Shown here piece by piece: positions 61,891-64,000 of a stretch of DNA of 64,000 bases. Source of the DNA: Paracoccus alcaliphilus (GTDB taxonomy: Bacteria; Pseudomonadota; Alphaproteobacteria; Rhodobacterales; Rhodobacteraceae); NCBI RefSeq assembly GCF_028553725.1, contig NZ_CP067126.1, forward strand, positions 186,001 to 250,000, given 5' to 3'. A program made the position numbers and the translations under genes. The notes beneath the pieces were generated by a model. It was not told where the DNA came from and searched no databases. It saw only the letters and a program-made list of their open reading frames with translations. Position 1 is the first letter of the stretch, and every line of letters starts with the position of its first letter.

Positions 61891-62563
61891 CGTCATCCTC
61901 ATCGCTGGAAACGCCCATATTCGCCTGATGCGTGGCGATGGCCTCATCGACATCGGTGAAATAGCGCAGCCGCCCCTGATGCAGCACCGCGGCCGAGGTG
62001 CAGATGGCGCGGATCATGCTCATCGAATGGGACACCATGATCGTGCCGCTGTTCAGCAGCCGGTTGCGGAAATAGGCCTTGCTCTTTTCACGGAAATAAC
62101 CGTCGCCGACCGATGTGACCTCATCGACCAGATAGGTGTCGAAATGGATCCCCATCGACACGCCAAAGGCCAGCCGCGACCGCATCCCGGACGAATAGTT
62201 GCGAAAGGGCAGGTGGAAATGATGGCCCAGATCGGAAAAATGGGCGACGAATTGCAGCAGCCGTTCGGCATCGGCGTCATAGACGCGGGCGATGAATCGG
62301 GTGTTCTGCGCGCCGGTCAGATCGGGATGGAAGCTGCCCGCGAAACCGACCGGCCACGAGACGCTGCCGGTGGTGACGATCCGGCCACGATCGGGGCGCA
62401 CGACGCCTGCGATCATCCGCAGCAACGTCGATTTGCCGGCGCCGTTGTGACCCAGCAGGCCGATGGCCTCGCGGCTGGGGAATGTCACGCTTACGTTGCG
62501 GGCCACGACCGTGGTGCGGCCGCTGACGGTAAAGCTTTTGGACAGGTTCTCCAGCCGGATCAT
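61883..62563 (-). CDS. kpsT: Capsule polysaccharide ABC exporter ATPase, KpsT-like
   Basis: A 226-residue ATPase with Walker A GLLGHNGAGKSTLLRMIAG, the KpsT/Wzt-type signature YSSGMRSRLAFGVSM in place of LSGGQ, Walker B DTYLVDEVTSVGD and switch His in MVSHSM. The acidic C-terminus SSDEDDDE is unusual. It shares a TGATG junction with kpsE and overlaps kpsM, so the three are one operon. Confidence 0.92.
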   Translation of the reverse strand: MIRLENLSKSFTVSGRTTVVARNVSVTFPSREAIGLLGHNGAGKSTLLRMIAGVVRPDRGRIVTTGSVSWPVGFAGSFHPDLTGAQNTRFIARVYDADAERLLQFVAHFSDLGHHFHLPFRNYSSGMRSRLAFGVSMGIHFDTYLVDEVTSVGDGYFREKSKAYFRNRLLNSGTIMVSHSMSMIRAICTSAAVLHQGRLRYFTDVDEAIATHQANMGVSSDEDDDE

Positions 62564-63729
62564 CAGTAACGGTCGCGATTGCTGTAGCCGATCAGAACCA
62601 CGCTGAGCCAGCCGATGAAGATGAACCCGACCGCCAGCAGCGAGATCATCAGCCGTCGCGGTCTTGTCGCGGTTTCCGCCCGGGTCGGTTCCACATAGGT
62701 CGCCAGATAGCGGCTGTCCTGCTCGGCCTTGGAGCGCGCGGCCTCGACCCCGGCCAGCGCGAGGCTGTAGCTTTTCTCGGCCAGTTCCAGATCCAGCGCC
62801 CGCGTGGTGTATTCGTCGATGACGGTGCTGAAGCTGACATCGCCCATCTCGGCGCCGACATAGCTTTGCTGTTCCGTCTCGATCCGGCGACGCAGGATGT
62901 TCACACGGGTCTCGGCCTGCGCCACGCGCACATCGGCAGAACCCTGTTCGCGCAGGGTCTCCAGTTGCAGCATCGCCTCGGTCAGTTCCTGCGACAGCGA
63001 CGCGATCACGGCAGAGTTGATGTTCACCGCCGCCTCGGGGTCGATCAGCTTGTGACGGTCGCGAAAGCGGGCGATGGCGATGCGCGCCTCGGCCAGACGG
63101 TCCTCGGTCTTTTGCAGGTCGTTCTCGGCATAGCGCAGCGAATTGACCCGTGCCTTGTCGGACACATCATTGACCAGTTGTCCGGCCCCGGCATGGATGG
63201 CCTGCGCGATGCGGTGGGCGTCGTCGGGATCGAAGGCGCGGATCTCGATCCCGATCATGCCGGTGGCGGAATCGACGCTGATCGTGACCATGCGGCGCCA
63301 GTAATCGACCAGCTGCTCCAGCGTGGCGCCCTGCCTCAGCGCAAAGACCGGATCGCCGCTGACGCGGGTAAAGATCGCGCGCAGGTCAAGCTGGTCATCG
63401 GTGCGGGCGACGAAATTGGGGCTGCGCAGATATTCATACAGGATCTTGGCGTCGGTGGTGGTATTGCCCACCGAAGACAGCCCCAGCCCGGCCAGCAGCC
63501 CAAGATTCGGCGTCTCGTCATCGCGCACCACGAAAGAGACCTCGGACACATACTGATCCCTGGCGATCAGGAACATATAGCCGGTGATCAGCGCCGAGGG
63601 CAGCAGGCACATCAGCACAAAGCCCAGCACCATCAGCGTATGGCGCGATTTCCAGCCCGACCGGCCGACCGGCGGCGGGATACGCGGATTGGCCGAACGG
63701 ACCGGCTGCGGAACCTCCAGATCCTTCAT
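62563..63729 (-). CDS. kpsE: Capsule export inner-membrane protein, KpsE-like (PCP family)
   Basis: A 388-residue polysaccharide co-polymerase/export protein: N-terminal helix (about 32-54), a large periplasmic part with coiled coils (about 190-320) and a C-terminal helix (about 360-382) ending in a short basic tail. YVSEVSFVVRDDE just after the first helix is typical of KpsE/BexC/CtrB. It connects the KpsMT exporter to an outer-membrane channel. Overlaps the upstream gene by ATGA. Confidence 0.87.
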   Translation of the reverse strand: MKDLEVPQPVRSANPRIPPPVGRSGWKSRHTLMVLGFVLMCLLPSALITGYMFLIARDQYVSEVSFVVRDDETPNLGLLAGLGLSSVGNTTTDAKILYEYLRSPNFVARTDDQLDLRAIFTRVSGDPVFALRQGATLEQLVDYWRRMVTISVDSATGMIGIEIRAFDPDDAHRIAQAIHAGAGQLVNDVSDKARVNSLRYAENDLQKTEDRLAEARIAIARFRDRHKLIDPEAAVNINSAVIASLSQELTEAMLQLETLREQGSADVRVAQAETRVNILRRRIETEQQSYVGAEMGDVSFSTVIDEYTTRALDLELAEKSYSLALAGVEAARSKAEQDSRYLATYVEPTRAETATRPRRLMISLLAVGFIFIGWLSVVLIGYSNRDRY

Positions 63730-64000
63730 GCCTGCCGCCTTGCCAGTTTCTGGCGACGTTCGTTGAAAGCCAGATCATAGGCGGCCAGCGCATCGCGCAT
63801 CGCGCTTTCGATCTCGGTCATTGCCTGCACGGGAATGCGGTCGTCGCCGATCAGGGCGTCCAGATCGCGGTGGCGCAGGTCGTGGTCGATGGGCAGGGGC
63901 AACCGTTCAGGCAGGCCGACGCCCGCCGCATAGTCGCGATACTTGATCTGATCGCCATGCACCGCGTCCTCGAAACCCTCGAAACTGATCAGGCCGACGG
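63726..64000 (-). CDS. 3' end of a gene in the capsule operon (partial)
   Basis: About 90 C-terminal residues are visible, from VGLISFEGFEDAVHGDQIKY through to the stop at 63726; the rest lies beyond the window edge. The end is helical and charged (YDLAFNERRQKLARRQA). It overlaps kpsE by ATGA and so belongs to the same operon. I do not recognise the family from this part. Confidence 0.6.
   Translation of the reverse strand, partial: VGLISFEGFEDAVHGDQIKYRDYAAGVGLPERLPLPIDHDLRHRDLDALIGDDRIPVQAMTEIESAMRDALAAYDLAFNERRQKLARRQA

Noticed and set aside
1-64000. CRISPR arrays, tRNA or rRNA genes, prophage genes
   Set aside because: No regularly spaced repeats, no cloverleaf-like sequence and no phage structural genes were noticed on reading; a tRNA search program could still find a missed tRNA.

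Overview
The window is high-GC DNA whose closest gene neighbourhoods are those of Rhodobacteraceae, most likely Paracoccus or a close relative. Supporting signs are frcBCAK-type fructose genes, an ahpC-ahpF-oxyR cluster, nsrR/hmp/nnrS, an imp-type (T6SS) gene tail, dense ATGA/TGATG overlaps and heavy IS traffic. This is a family-level inference from gene content; no rRNA or tRNA is visible.

Layout. 1-4930: IS66-family element with complete 31-bp ends and an IS4-type transposase nested inside it, then a decayed IS5-type remnant. 4998-9829: ROK regulator divergent from a fructose-type ABC transporter plus kinase operon (frcR / frcBCAK), with a palindromic operator. 9917-12400: ArsR-like regulator, two SRPBCC proteins, an SDR. 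12473-14943: ChrA, a methyltransferase, and broken remnants of a glycolipid-binding-like gene and an Rrf2 regulator. 15250-18357: Pit-type phosphate permease and an unrecognised polytopic membrane protein. 18720-20560: IS graveyard (IS5-type N-terminus, degenerate IS66, 247-bp miniature IS3-like element).

20654-44266 is the most interesting block: a leftward ExbB/ExbD/ExbD/TonB-like operon with small envelope proteins; rightward DUF1036, peptidoglycan-binding and LytM/transglycosylase proteins; a 2117-residue autotransporter; then tssK-tssL-tssM-tagF-PP2C phosphatase-Ser/Thr kinase, the imp tail order. No sheath, tube, baseplate or ATPase gene is in the window. The periplasmic domain of the kinase and the C-terminal domain of the TonB-like protein are visibly homologous: two Cys separated by 52 residues in both, and a constant residue offset over about 110 positions. 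This ties the ExbBD operon to the T6SS-like genes and suggests a proton-motive-force-linked, phosphorylation-controlled envelope machine.

44296-49270: cyclopropane-fatty-acid-synthase-like methyltransferase, then an Iap-type M28 aminopeptidase/autotransporter gene cut by an IS110/IS1111-type element; removing 46109-47494 restores the reading frame. 49284-52694: OxyR-type box, ahpC, ahpF, oxyR. 52698-55642: nnrS, hmp and nsrR with two NsrR-like boxes between hmp and nsrR. 55781-61088: FAD/NAD(P)-binding protein, two unassigned proteins (one glycosyltransferase-like), a KDG-type sugar kinase, a small serine hydrolase. 61093-64000: capsule ABC exporter genes (kpsM, kpsT, kpsE-like) and the 3' end of a further gene leaving the window.
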